The translations under genes and the position numbers were made by a program. Under the pieces are notes generated by a model. The model was not told the DNA's origin. It saw only the letters and a list, made by a program, of their open reading frames with translations, and did no database searches. 64,000 nucleotides of DNA. It comes from Nocardia fusca NBRC 14340 (GTDB lineage: Bacteria; Actinomycetota; Actinomycetes; Mycobacteriales; Mycobacteriaceae). Shown piece after piece: positions 8,483 to 16,486 of the stretch; position 1 is the first letter of the stretch; each line of letters opens with the position of its first letter. The DNA is taken from contig NZ_BDCU01000008.1 of the NCBI RefSeq assembly GCF_001618425.1, positions 1 through 64,000 of the forward strand, given 5' to 3'.

Positions 8483-8845
8483 GGGCCCAGCTTCGCCCGT
8501 TCGGACCTGCTGGAACCGGTGGCCGCGGCGATTGTGGACAACTCGCGGGCTGTGGAGAACTTTTCGGAACCGGCGCCCGTCCCCTGAATAGAGGACGGCC
8601 CCAGCCGGGGGGGGAGGAGGCTGGGGCCGTCGGGGTTCAGCCCCGGGGGGTCGGGCTGAACACGCCTGGAACATGTCCAGGTGCCAGCAATACTACACCC
8701 AAGAACGGGCGGGAACGCAAGCCCGACAACAAAGAAGTTCCACAGGTCACCCTCACTCCCCTATGGATGGGAAAACCACTGGTCAGCACACGTGTGGGCG
8801 CATAGCGGGCACGACACGCGACACGCTGATGCCTATCCTGGAGCG
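8483..8845. other. divergent intergenic region with two strong hairpins
   Basis: ACGGCCCCAGCC at 8595 pairs perfectly with 8619-8630. Immediately after, GTTCAGCCC (8635-8643) pairs with GGGCTGAAC (8653-8661). A smaller inverted repeat, CCTGGA-ACATG-TCCAGG, follows near 8665-8683. The genes on both sides read away from this region, so these are not ordinary gene-end terminators. They could end a short unannotated transcript, fold in the ssd leader, or bind a regulator. Confidence 0.6.
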
Positions 8846-8848
8846 GTG
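8834..8848 (+). promoter_or_regulatory. -10 box of a probable leaderless transcript
   Basis: TATCCT (8834-8839) ends 6 nt before the GTG start of the HAD phosphatase gene, and only a poorly spaced GGAG lies between. This is the geometry of leaderless mRNAs in Mycobacteriales. Confidence 0.55.
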
Positions 8849-9679
8849 ACGGGCTCCGGTAAAACGACACCATCTCCCGGCGATCGGCACCACCAGAACG
8901 GCCGCATCGCCGCCTTCTTCGATCTGGACAAGACGGTGATAGCCAGATCGAGTACCTACGTGTTCAGCAAACCGTTCTTCGATCAGGGTCTGATCAATCG
9001 ACGGGCCGTCCTGGAGAGCAGTTACGCCCACTTCATGTTCCTGCTCTCCGGCGCCGACCACGATCAGATGGAGCGGATGCGGGCACACCTCACCGATATG
9101 GTCGCCGGCTGGGATGTCGCCCAGATCCGGTCGATCGTGGCGGAGACCCTGCACGAGCTGGTGGACCCGCTGATCTACGCGGAGGCCGTCGACCTCATCG
9201 CCGACCACCGCATTCGCGGACACGATGTGGTGATCGTCTCCGCCTCGGGCGAGGAAGTGGTGGCCCCGATCGCCGAAGCACTGGGCGCCACCCATACCGC
9301 CGCGACCCGGATGGAGGTCGTGGACGGCAAGTACACCGGCGCGGTCGACTTCTATTGCTACGGCGAAGGAAAGGTCACCGCGATCGAGAAGCTCGCCGCG
9401 GCAGAGGGTTACGACCTCGCGCGCTGCTATGCGTATTCCGATTCGATCACCGATCTGCCGATGCTGACCGCGGTCGGCCACCCCACCGCGGTCAACCCCG
9501 ACCGCGGTCTGCGCCGCGAGGCAACGAACCGGGGTTGGCCCGTGCTCGGCTTCTCCAACCCGGTCTCACTGTGGTCACGCTTTCAGGCGCCGTCGAAGAC
9601 AGTGACCACGGGACTCGCCGTCGCGGTCAGTGCGCTTGTCGCGGGAGCAGTGACCTACCGACTGCTGCGACGGCGATGA
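8846..9679 (+). CDS. HAD-IB family (SerB-like) phosphatase
   Basis: A 277-residue haloacid-dehalogenase-type phosphatase. Motif I FFDLDKTV carries the nucleophile Asp and the acid/base Asp. Motif II is IVSASGEEVV, and motif IV is AYSDSITDLPML. The C-terminus ends in a hydrophobic helix with a basic tail (GLAVAVSALVAGAVTYRLLRRR is the last 22 residues), suggesting a membrane anchor. It is the Rv3661 counterpart. The family often acts on phosphoserine-like or lysophospholipid substrates, but the substrate here is unknown. The GTG at 8846 appears leaderless. Confidence 0.88.
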   Translation: MTGSGKTTPSPGDRHHQNGRIAAFFDLDKTVIARSSTYVFSKPFFDQGLINRRAVLESSYAHFMFLLSGADHDQMERMRAHLTDMVAGWDVAQIRSIVAETLHELVDPLIYAEAVDLIADHRIRGHDVVIVSASGEEVVAPIAEALGATHTAATRMEVVDGKYTGAVDFYCYGEGKVTAIEKLAAAEGYDLARCYAYSDSITDLPMLTAVGHPTAVNPDRGLRREATNRGWPVLGFSNPVSLWSRFQAPSKTVTTGLAVAVSALVAGAVTYRLLRRR

Positions 9680-9762
9680 ACACCCATGCGACCTGGACTT
9701 ATAGCATAATGCTCCGACCGATGTGTCCGATTTCCATTTGTTCCACGAAGTTGCGTCAGCCC

Positions 9763-9791
9763 TTGATGTGAGTGCAATCACAGTGTAGAAA
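9763..9791 (+). promoter_or_regulatory. promoter of the Ms1-like RNA
   Basis: TTGATG (9763-9768), a 17-bp spacer, then TAGAAA (9786-9791). Transcription would start near 9797-9799. No protein start with a ribosome-binding site follows, but a strong terminator lies about 260 nt downstream. Confidence 0.7.
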
Positions 9792-9797
9792 TGGAGG

Positions 9798-10094
9798 TAC
9801 GGAAGGAAGGAAGGCCAAGGCGGAGCCGGAAGAGAAGGCTCAGTCTCCCGACCTCTCCTTCCCAGCACGGACACCGGCACCCACGCGGAGCTCGCCGCGA
9901 CAAGGGCAGAAGCGTTGTGGGCCTGCGAAATCTGGTCCGTTGCCGGCGATGGCCTCGCATAGCTGCGGGGATGAGCTGCTGCGGAGCCCGGAGGAACGCC
10001 GAGGCCGGAGAACACAACCCATACCAGCACGCATGGTAACCAGGTAGTCCGTGCTCGCGGGCGGTGAGGTCTGACGACCACACCGCCCGCTTTG
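9798..10094 (+). ncRNA. Ms1/MTS2823-like small RNA
   Basis: A roughly 300-nt transcription unit lies between the Rv3661-like phosphatase and the Rv3662c-like gene. That is where M. tuberculosis encodes the abundant stationary-phase RNA MTS2823, the counterpart of M. smegmatis Ms1. Ms1 binds RNA polymerase core lacking sigma factor. Here a sigma-70-type promoter (9763-9791) and an intrinsic terminator (10057-10094) bracket a purine-rich segment (AAGGAAGGAAGGCCAAGG near 9803) that can pair with CCTCTCCTTCCC near 9860. Open frames in the region are on both strands, overlap each other and look fortuitous. Assignment rests on synteny, length and signals. The end points are approximate. Confidence 0.8.
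10057..10094 (+). terminator. intrinsic terminator of the Ms1-like RNA
   Basis: GCGGGCGGTG (10057-10066) pairs perfectly with CACCGCCCGC (10081-10090), followed by TTT. It is one of the few hairpins in the window with a T run. Confidence 0.88.
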
Positions 10095-10133
10095 ACGTTC
10101 CGGGGGAGATCTGCCCGCGGGTACGCGCCCTGA

Positions 10134-10880
10134 TCAGCCGGCAGCGGCGTCCGCTATCGATGTCGCTTCCCGCGCGCCGTCCTCGAGCGCACCGCAGCAG
10201 AACAGCACCCAGCCGCCGACACCCTCGGCGGTCCCCGACCCGAAGCCGGCCGCCGCGTCCAGGTAGGCCTGCCGCCGACGCAGCCAGAAAACCTCGGGCA
10301 CGCCGAGCGAGCGAGGGTCGAGCCCGCTGGCCACTGTCACCAGCCGGGAGGCGGCCCGCGCGACCAGTCCGTCGGCGGAACCGAACGGTTTCAGGGTCAG
10401 CAGCTCACCGTGTACCACGGCCGCGGTGACCGGTGCGGGCGCAGAGGTGGTGAGCAGCGTCTGCGCCAGCACATCCAGGCGTTCCGCGACGCCGCCGTCG
10501 GCGCGCGGACGACCCAATTCGTTCTCCTCGGCGACCAGATCGGCGGCCGCCAGCAGGTGTAACCGGGCCAGTGCCTGCAGCGGCGCGCGCTCCCAGATGC
10601 CGACCAGGTTGCGCAGCGCGTCGCCGTCGAGTGCCTGCCCCACCCGCAACGCACCGGCCAGGATCGGGTCGCTGATCGCGCCGTCGGCCGGCAACTCCGT
10701 ACTACCGCCCGCCAGCGCCGCCGACGAGCGGGCGGCGCGCACGGAGGCTTCGGCGGCGGTGGTGGCCCAGCCGCGGCGGTTCGCGCGGTGCCGGTGGACC
10801 TCGGCCAGCGCATCGCGGGCCTTGTCGGCGGCGGCCCGGACCCCGGGCAGTTCGATGAGCGGCGCGAGCGGATCGGTCAC
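10134..10880 (-). CDS. Rv3662c-type protein with degenerate Fic fold
   Basis: A 248-residue protein of a conserved actinobacterial family often left as hypothetical or loosely called oxidoreductase. Residues 151-180 read VTAAVVHGELLTLKPFGSAD and then GLVARAASRL. This resembles a Fic motif (HPFxxGNGRxxR) in which the catalytic His is Lys164 and the GNGR part is lost. Residues near 50-58 (RAARSSAALAGG) resemble the N-terminal helix that precedes Fic cores. If the fold is right, AMP transfer is unlikely and a binding role is more probable. The gene is minus-strand, downstream of the sRNA terminator and separate from dppD. Confidence 0.6.
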   Translation of the reverse strand: MTDPLAPLIELPGVRAAADKARDALAEVHRHRANRRGWATTAAEASVRAARSSAALAGGSTELPADGAISDPILAGALRVGQALDGDALRNLVGIWERAPLQALARLHLLAAADLVAEENELGRPRADGGVAERLDVLAQTLLTTSAPAPVTAAVVHGELLTLKPFGSADGLVARAASRLVTVASGLDPRSLGVPEVFWLRRRQAYLDAAAGFGSGTAEGVGGWVLFCCGALEDGAREATSIADAAAG

Positions 10881-10971
10881 GGATGAGCACGCTACCGCCG
10901 CCGGATCCCGGCCCGAGCGCCAGCCCCGCAGGCGAGAACCGCCTCGCCGCCGGCGACGGTAGCGGCCGGGT

Positions 10972-12615
10972 TCAGCCGGTGAGCAGTTCGCGGCCGGGGA
11001 TGGCCTCGAGCAGGCGGCGGGTGTACTCCTCGCGTGGGGATTCGAAGATTTCCCCGACCGGCGCCGCTTCGACGATCCGGCCCTGGTGCATCACCAGGAC
11101 CTCGTCGGCGAGCTGACGGACCACCGCCAGATCGTGGGTGATGAACAGATAGGTCAGGCCCAGTTCGTCCTGGAGCCGGGTGAGCAGATCCAGGATGTTC
11201 TGCTGGACCAGGACGTCGAGCGCCGAGACCGCTTCGTCGCAGACCAGCAGTTCGGGTTCCAGGGCCAGGGCGCGCGCGATGGCGACGCGCTGCCGCTGGC
11301 CGCCGGAGAGCTCGTCGGGATAGCGGTCCAGCACGCTACTGGGCAGCGCGACGTGTTCCAGCAGTTCGCGGACCCGGCTCTCCCGTTCGGCGCGGGTGCC
11401 GATCCCATGGGTTCGCAACGGTTCGTCGATACAACGATGGATCGAGTACAGGGGGTCCAGCGAGGCGTACGGGTTCTGGAAGATCGGTTGCACCCGGCGG
11501 CGGAACCGGGTCTGCTCGCGCCCCTTCAGGCGACCGATATCCCCGCCGTCGAAGACGACCGATCCGGAACTGGGTTCCAGCAGACCGAGCACCAGTTGCG
11601 CGACCGTGGACTTGCCGGACCCCGACTCCCCGACCAGCGCGGTGGTACGCCCACGGTGCAGGGTGAACGAAACATCCTCCACGGCAACGGATTCTCCGGA
11701 TCGCCACGGCACCGAACCGCGGGTCCGATATCTCTTGGTGAGCCGGTCGGCCACCAGGACGGCATCCCGGGTGGTGAGTTCGCGAAATCGCTCCGACCGC
11801 CGGGCGGCCGCCAGGGACGGCGCCGATTCGACCAGTTTGCGGGTGTACTCGTGCCGCGGATCGCGCAACAGTTCCAGCGCGGGCCCCGATTCCACCACCC
11901 GGCCGCGATACATCACCACCAGGTGTTCGGCGCGTTCGGCGGCCAGGCCGAGATCATGGGTGATGAGCAGCATCGCCGTCCCGAATTGACCGGTGAGGCT
12001 GTCGATATGGTCGAGGATCCGGCGCTGCACGGTGACATCGAGAGCGGAGGTCGGTTCGTCGGCGATCAGGAGCCCGGGACGTCCCGACAACGCCATCGCG
12101 ATCAACGCGCGCTGCCGTAGGCCGCCGGACAACTCGTGCGGGTGCTGGTCGACCCGCTGCTCCGGATCCGGTATCCCCGCGGAGCGCAGCAGCTCCACCG
12201 CCCGATCCCGAGCGGCGCGGCCGTGGGCGATACCGTTGGCCGCGAGGGTTTCCCGGATCTGGAATCCGATCTTGTGCACCGGATCGAGGTTCGACATCGG
12301 GTCCTGCGGAACGAAACCGATTCTCGTGCCCCGCAGCTCCACCAGGCGTGATTCGGCCGCGCCGGTCAGTTCCGTGCCGTCGAATTCGATACTGCCCCCG
12401 AGGATCCGACCGGCGCGCGGGAGCAGGCCGATGATCGCGTGCGCGGTGGTCGATTTTCCGGAACCGCTCTCGCCGACGATGGCCACCGTCTCCCCGGGGT
12501 ACACCGTGAGGTCGACACCGCGTACCGCGTCCACCCGGTTGTCCCCGGCTCCGAACGCGATCCGCAGATCCCGGATCCGCAGCAGCGGACGCTCTGCCCG
12601 GGCATCGTCGGTCAT
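10972..12615 (-). CDS. dppD: dipeptide/oligopeptide ABC transporter, two ATPase domains fused (DppD)
   Basis: A 547-residue protein with two complete ABC modules. The first has Walker A GESGSGKST (about 43-51), signature LSGGLRQRA and Walker B LLIADEPTSALD. The second has GESGSGKST again, signature LSGGQRQRV and LLVCDEAVSALD. It therefore replaces the separate DppD and DppF of other bacteria. ATG 12615 begins MTDDARAERPLLRIRDLRIA. It is the fourth gene of a minus-strand dppABCD operon, 37 bp after dppC, and powers peptide import through DppB-DppC. It is the Rv3663c counterpart. Confidence 0.93.
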   Translation of the reverse strand: MTDDARAERPLLRIRDLRIAFGAGDNRVDAVRGVDLTVYPGETVAIVGESGSGKSTTAHAIIGLLPRAGRILGGSIEFDGTELTGAAESRLVELRGTRIGFVPQDPMSNLDPVHKIGFQIRETLAANGIAHGRAARDRAVELLRSAGIPDPEQRVDQHPHELSGGLRQRALIAMALSGRPGLLIADEPTSALDVTVQRRILDHIDSLTGQFGTAMLLITHDLGLAAERAEHLVVMYRGRVVESGPALELLRDPRHEYTRKLVESAPSLAAARRSERFRELTTRDAVLVADRLTKRYRTRGSVPWRSGESVAVEDVSFTLHRGRTTALVGESGSGKSTVAQLVLGLLEPSSGSVVFDGGDIGRLKGREQTRFRRRVQPIFQNPYASLDPLYSIHRCIDEPLRTHGIGTRAERESRVRELLEHVALPSSVLDRYPDELSGGQRQRVAIARALALEPELLVCDEAVSALDVLVQQNILDLLTRLQDELGLTYLFITHDLAVVRQLADEVLVMHQGRIVEAAPVGEIFESPREEYTRRLLEAIPGRELLTG

Positions 12616-12652
12616 ATCTGCTCCCCGCCTCGAATCCGCTCGCCCACAGTGA

Positions 12653-13615
12653 TCACCTCGACGCCCGGCCCTTCGGATCCAGGGCGTCGCCGAGTGCGTC
12701 ACCGAGCATGATGAAACCGAGAACCGTCAGCGCCAGCGCGGTGGCCGGATAGAACAGGATCAGCGAACCGCCGCGCAACTGCTGCTGACCGGTGGCGATA
12801 TCGGCGCCCCAGGAGACCTCGGTGGGCGGCAGGCCGACACCCAGAAACGACAGTGTGGCCTCGGTGACGATGAAGACCCCGAGCCAGATCGCGGTCACCA
12901 CGATCACCGGGCCCAGCGAGTTCGGCAGCACGTGCCGGACCAGGATGCCGAAGCGGGAGACGCCGAGCGCCCGGGCCGCCAGTACGTATTCACTGTTCTT
13001 CGCGGCGATCACCGCACCGCGGGCGATCCGGGCCGCCTGCGGCCAGGTGAAACCGGCGAGGGTGACGATCACCAGCCCGACCGTGCGCGTGGTCGACAGC
13101 TGCATCAGCACGATGGCGGCGAGCATCAGCGGGACGGCGTACACGATCTCGGAGACCCGGGATATCACCGAATCGAGCAGGCCACCGTAATAACCGGCCA
13201 GCGCGCCGAGCGTCGCGCCGATCAACACGAACAGCAGCGCCGCGCCGACCCCGACGAGGACCGAGGCCCGCGCCCCGTAGACGGTACGGGCATAGATATC
13301 GCAGCCCTGCAGGTCGAATCCGAACCAGTGCGCCGAACTGGGCGGCAGCAGACTGTTGTCGACCACGCAGTAGCGCGGGTCCTGATCGGTGAACAGCCCC
13401 GGAAAGGCCGCGACCACCAGGACCAGGGCGATGAGCGCCATCGAGATCAGGAACAGCGGATTGCGACGCAGACCGCGCCAGGCCTGCCCCCAGAATCCCC
13501 GCGGGGCGCCCGCCACCCGCACCCGATCGGTGGTTTCGACGGTGACGGCGTCCGCCGCGGCGACCCAGCGTTGCCGGTCGGGCCTGATCGGACGGGCCGG
13601 CTTCTCATCGGACAT
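12653..13615 (-). CDS. dppC: peptide ABC transporter permease DppC
   Basis: A 320-residue membrane permease with a cytoplasmic N-terminus, the OppC-type N-terminal domain (WRGLRRNPLFLISMALIAL) and about six membrane helices. The EAA loop (YVLAARALGVSRFGILVRHV) contacts the ATPase. ATG 13615 is preceded by AGGAG and lies 14 bp after dppB. The two periplasmic cysteines around the PRYCVVDN and FDLQGCDIY segments may pair. It is the Rv3664c counterpart. Confidence 0.93.
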   Translation of the reverse strand: MSDEKPARPIRPDRQRWVAAADAVTVETTDRVRVAGAPRGFWGQAWRGLRRNPLFLISMALIALVLVVAAFPGLFTDQDPRYCVVDNSLLPPSSAHWFGFDLQGCDIYARTVYGARASVLVGVGAALLFVLIGATLGALAGYYGGLLDSVISRVSEIVYAVPLMLAAIVLMQLSTTRTVGLVIVTLAGFTWPQAARIARGAVIAAKNSEYVLAARALGVSRFGILVRHVLPNSLGPVIVVTAIWLGVFIVTEATLSFLGVGLPPTEVSWGADIATGQQQLRGGSLILFYPATALALTVLGFIMLGDALGDALDPKGRASR

Positions 13616-13629
13616 GACCGCACTCCTGT

Positions 13630-14556
13630 TCAGGCATAGCGAATCCGCGGATCGAGCACGGCGTACAGCAGGTCCACCAGCAGGTTGGCGAGCAGGAACA
13701 CCACGATCAGGACCGTGACGAACGAGACCACCGTCGGGGCTTCCCCCCGGACAACCGCCTGATAGAGGGTGCCGCCGACGCCCGGGATGTTGAAGATGCC
13801 CTCGGTCACGATCGCACCGCCCATCAGCGCGCCCAGATCGGCGCCCAGGAAGGTGACCACCGGGATGAGCGAATTGCGCAGGATGTGCACCCGGACCACC
13901 CGGCGTCGCGGCAGGCCCTTGGCGGTGGCGGTACGCACATAGTCGGCGTCCCGGTTCTCGGCCACGGCGTTGCGGGTCAGCCGCAGGACATAGGCGAAGG
14001 ACAACGAGCCGAGCACCAGCGCCGGCACGATCAAGCGACCCCAGCTCGCATCGGCACCGACGGTGACCGGCGCGATCCCCCATTCGACGCCCAGCAGGTA
14101 CTGCGCGAGGAAACCGAGGACGAACACCGGCACCGCGATCACCACCAGGCTCAGCACCAGCATGGTGGAGTCGAACAGCTTGCCCTTGCGCAGCCCGGCC
14201 AGCGTCCCGAACAGCACGCCGAACACCGCCTCGAACAACAGCGCCAGCAGCGTGAGCCGGATGGTGATCGGAAAGGCGCGGGCCAGTTCGTCTTTCACCG
14301 AACGCCCGGAGAACGTGGTGCCGAGATCGAAGGTGAAGATGCCCTTCAGATAGTAGAAGTACTGCACCAGGAAGGAGCGGTCGAGGTGGTAGCGCGCCTT
14401 CAGTTGTGCCTCCAGCGCGGGCGTGAGGGTGCGGTCACCGGCCAGCGCGGCGACCGAGCCGCCGGAGATCTTATAGATCAGGAAGTAGATGAGCAGGGTC
14501 GCGCCGAAGAACACCGGGATCATCTGCAGCAGACGCCGCACTACATACCACGCCAT
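13630..14556 (-). CDS. dppB: peptide ABC transporter permease DppB
   Basis: A 308-residue permease of the OppB family. It starts MAWYVVRRLLQMIPVFFGAT, has six predicted membrane helices, and carries the EAA loop (DYVRTATAKGLPRRRVVRVH). ATG 14556 has GGAG at proper spacing. The GTG six bases upstream is too close to that site. It forms the channel with DppC. It lies 40 bp after dppA and is the Rv3665c counterpart. Confidence 0.93.
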   Translation of the reverse strand: MAWYVVRRLLQMIPVFFGATLLIYFLIYKISGGSVAALAGDRTLTPALEAQLKARYHLDRSFLVQYFYYLKGIFTFDLGTTFSGRSVKDELARAFPITIRLTLLALLFEAVFGVLFGTLAGLRKGKLFDSTMLVLSLVVIAVPVFVLGFLAQYLLGVEWGIAPVTVGADASWGRLIVPALVLGSLSFAYVLRLTRNAVAENRDADYVRTATAKGLPRRRVVRVHILRNSLIPVVTFLGADLGALMGGAIVTEGIFNIPGVGGTLYQAVVRGEAPTVVSFVTVLIVVFLLANLLVDLLYAVLDPRIRYA

Positions 14557-14596
14557 GGGCACTCCTGCGGTCGGGGCGAGGATTCGCCGGCGGCGG

Positions 14597-16210
14597 TCAT
14601 ATCAGCTCGATGTTCTCGAAATCGGCCAGGCCGTTCCAGCCGAAGACGACACCGCGCACCCGCTCGGAGTAGCCGGCCGAGTTGACGTAGTCGAAGATCG
14701 GGATCGTCGGCATATCCCGCAACAGCAGCGTCTGCGCGCGGCCCACCAGCGCCCACGATTCGGCCTCGGTGGACGCCGCCTCGGCGGCCGCTACGAGCGC
14801 GTCGAATTCCGGGTTGTGGTAGTCGAAATCGTTGGTCTCGGAGTTGCTCAGGAAACCCGGCTCCAGGAACTGGAGCATGGTCGGATAGTCGCCCTGCCAG
14901 CCCGACCGGAACGCTTTTCCGACGGTCCGGGTGGTGATCTGATCGCGCAGTTGTTTGAACGTCGGCAGGGCCGCGCCCACGGCCTCGATACCCAGGGTGT
15001 TCTTGATGCTGTTGGCGACCGCGTCCACCCACGCCTGATGGTCGCCGTCGGCGTTGTAGGCGATTTCGAAACGCCCGGACCACGGCGAGATCTCGTCGGC
15101 CTTCGCCCACAGCCGGCGTGCCTCGTCGGGGTTGTAGTCCAGCAGCTGCGCGCCCGGCAGATCGGCGTCGTAGCCCGGGAGCACCCGGGAGGTGTAGTCG
15201 CGGGCGGGGGCGCGGGTGCCCCGGAAGATCTTGTCGCCGATGGCCTGCCGCTGGATGGCCATGGAGATCGCGTGCCGGCGCAGCCGGCCCTCCTCACCGC
15301 CGAAATGCGGCAGGCCCGGCTGGGTGCCGATCCATTGGTTCTGCGCGGTCGGGGCCGAGACCGCCCGCTCCCCCAGATCGTCGTCCACCACGGTCAGCGC
15401 GCTGGAGGGGACCGTATCCAGCACGTCCAGGTTGCCGGCCAGCAGATCGGCGTAGGCGGCGTCGAAGTCCGAATAGAACACAAAGGTCAGGCCCTTGTTA
15501 CGGGCCGGACGCCCGCCCCGGTAGCTCTCGTTGGGCACCAAGTCCAGTTTCACATCGTGCTGCCAGGCGTCGGCGGCCGCGAAGCGGTACGGCCCGTTAC
15601 CGATCGGTCGCTGCCCGAACGCCTCCATATCCGTGTACGCGGCTGCGGGCAGCGGATAGAACGGGGCATAGGCCAGCCGGGTCCGGAAGTCGATGGTGGG
15701 CTCTTTCAGGGCGACGGTGAAGGTGAGATCGTCGAGCACCCGCAGCCCCGACATGGTTCGCGCCCGGGGCGGGTCGGCCTGTACATCCTCGAACCCGGCG
15801 ATCGGCGCATAGGTGTAGCTCTGCAGCTGCGCGTTGGTGATCAGGGCGCCGTAGTTCCAGGCGTCGACGAACGAATGCGCGGTCACCGGAGAACCGTCGG
15901 AGAACGTCCAGCCGGGTTTCAGCCGGATCCGGTAGAACTGCTGATCGGTGGTCTCGATGGATTCGGCGACCTCGTCGTGCAGACTGCCGTCCGCCGCGAT
16001 GCGGCGCAGTCCGGCGAACAATCGGTCCACGATGCGCCCGCCACCGTTCTCGTTGGTATTCGACGGGACCAGCGGGTTCTGTGGTTCGGAACCGTTGACC
16101 GCAATCGATTCACCCAGGGCCGGTGTCACCGTGCAGGCGGGCAGTACCGTCGCGCCGACCAGAACGAGTACCAGGGCGGCCGCCCGCAGCACCCACGACG
16201 ATCCCCTCAC
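14597..16210 (-). CDS. dppA: peptide-binding lipoprotein DppA (SBP family 5)
   Basis: A 537-residue extracytoplasmic solute-binding protein. The signal peptide ends in a lipobox (VLPAC, Cys near 26), so the mature protein is lipid-anchored. The family 5 body includes LKPGWTFSDGSPVTAHSFVD and NGPYRFAAADAW. It captures peptides for DppBCD. The GTG start is preceded by GGGAGG. A TATAGT box on the minus strand (16267-16272) is a possible -10 of the operon. It is the Rv3666c counterpart. Confidence 0.92.
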   Translation of the reverse strand: MRGSSWVLRAAALVLVLVGATVLPACTVTPALGESIAVNGSEPQNPLVPSNTNENGGGRIVDRLFAGLRRIAADGSLHDEVAESIETTDQQFYRIRLKPGWTFSDGSPVTAHSFVDAWNYGALITNAQLQSYTYAPIAGFEDVQADPPRARTMSGLRVLDDLTFTVALKEPTIDFRTRLAYAPFYPLPAAAYTDMEAFGQRPIGNGPYRFAAADAWQHDVKLDLVPNESYRGGRPARNKGLTFVFYSDFDAAYADLLAGNLDVLDTVPSSALTVVDDDLGERAVSAPTAQNQWIGTQPGLPHFGGEEGRLRRHAISMAIQRQAIGDKIFRGTRAPARDYTSRVLPGYDADLPGAQLLDYNPDEARRLWAKADEISPWSGRFEIAYNADGDHQAWVDAVANSIKNTLGIEAVGAALPTFKQLRDQITTRTVGKAFRSGWQGDYPTMLQFLEPGFLSNSETNDFDYHNPEFDALVAAAEAASTEAESWALVGRAQTLLLRDMPTIPIFDYVNSAGYSERVRGVVFGWNGLADFENIELI

Positions 16211-16486
16211 ACACCCTCCCGGCTCGTCACGACCACGGCCTCGGCACCCCGCAGAGTTGTCAGCAGACTATAGGGTCCGCTGCGCGATCCTGCCGGGTTC
16301 GTCAACTCTCGTATCGACGGCGCGACCGCCGCGACCGCGCGGCGAGGTGGCCGTTCGTCGGCTGCCGACTGCCGCTCACCGGTCACCGGCGACCATTCGT
16401 CCCGGGATCACCTCGGCGGGCCGGAGCGAGAGTCTAGGGTCACATATGGCCCTTATGGTGCAGGTAACGCGAAGGAAGTGACTCAG

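Noticed and set aside
9772..10083. Several overlapping ORFs of 64-101 residues between 9772 and 10083 on both strands
   Set aside because: They fall inside a promoter-terminator unit that matches the Ms1 sRNA position. They overlap one another and lack start signals.
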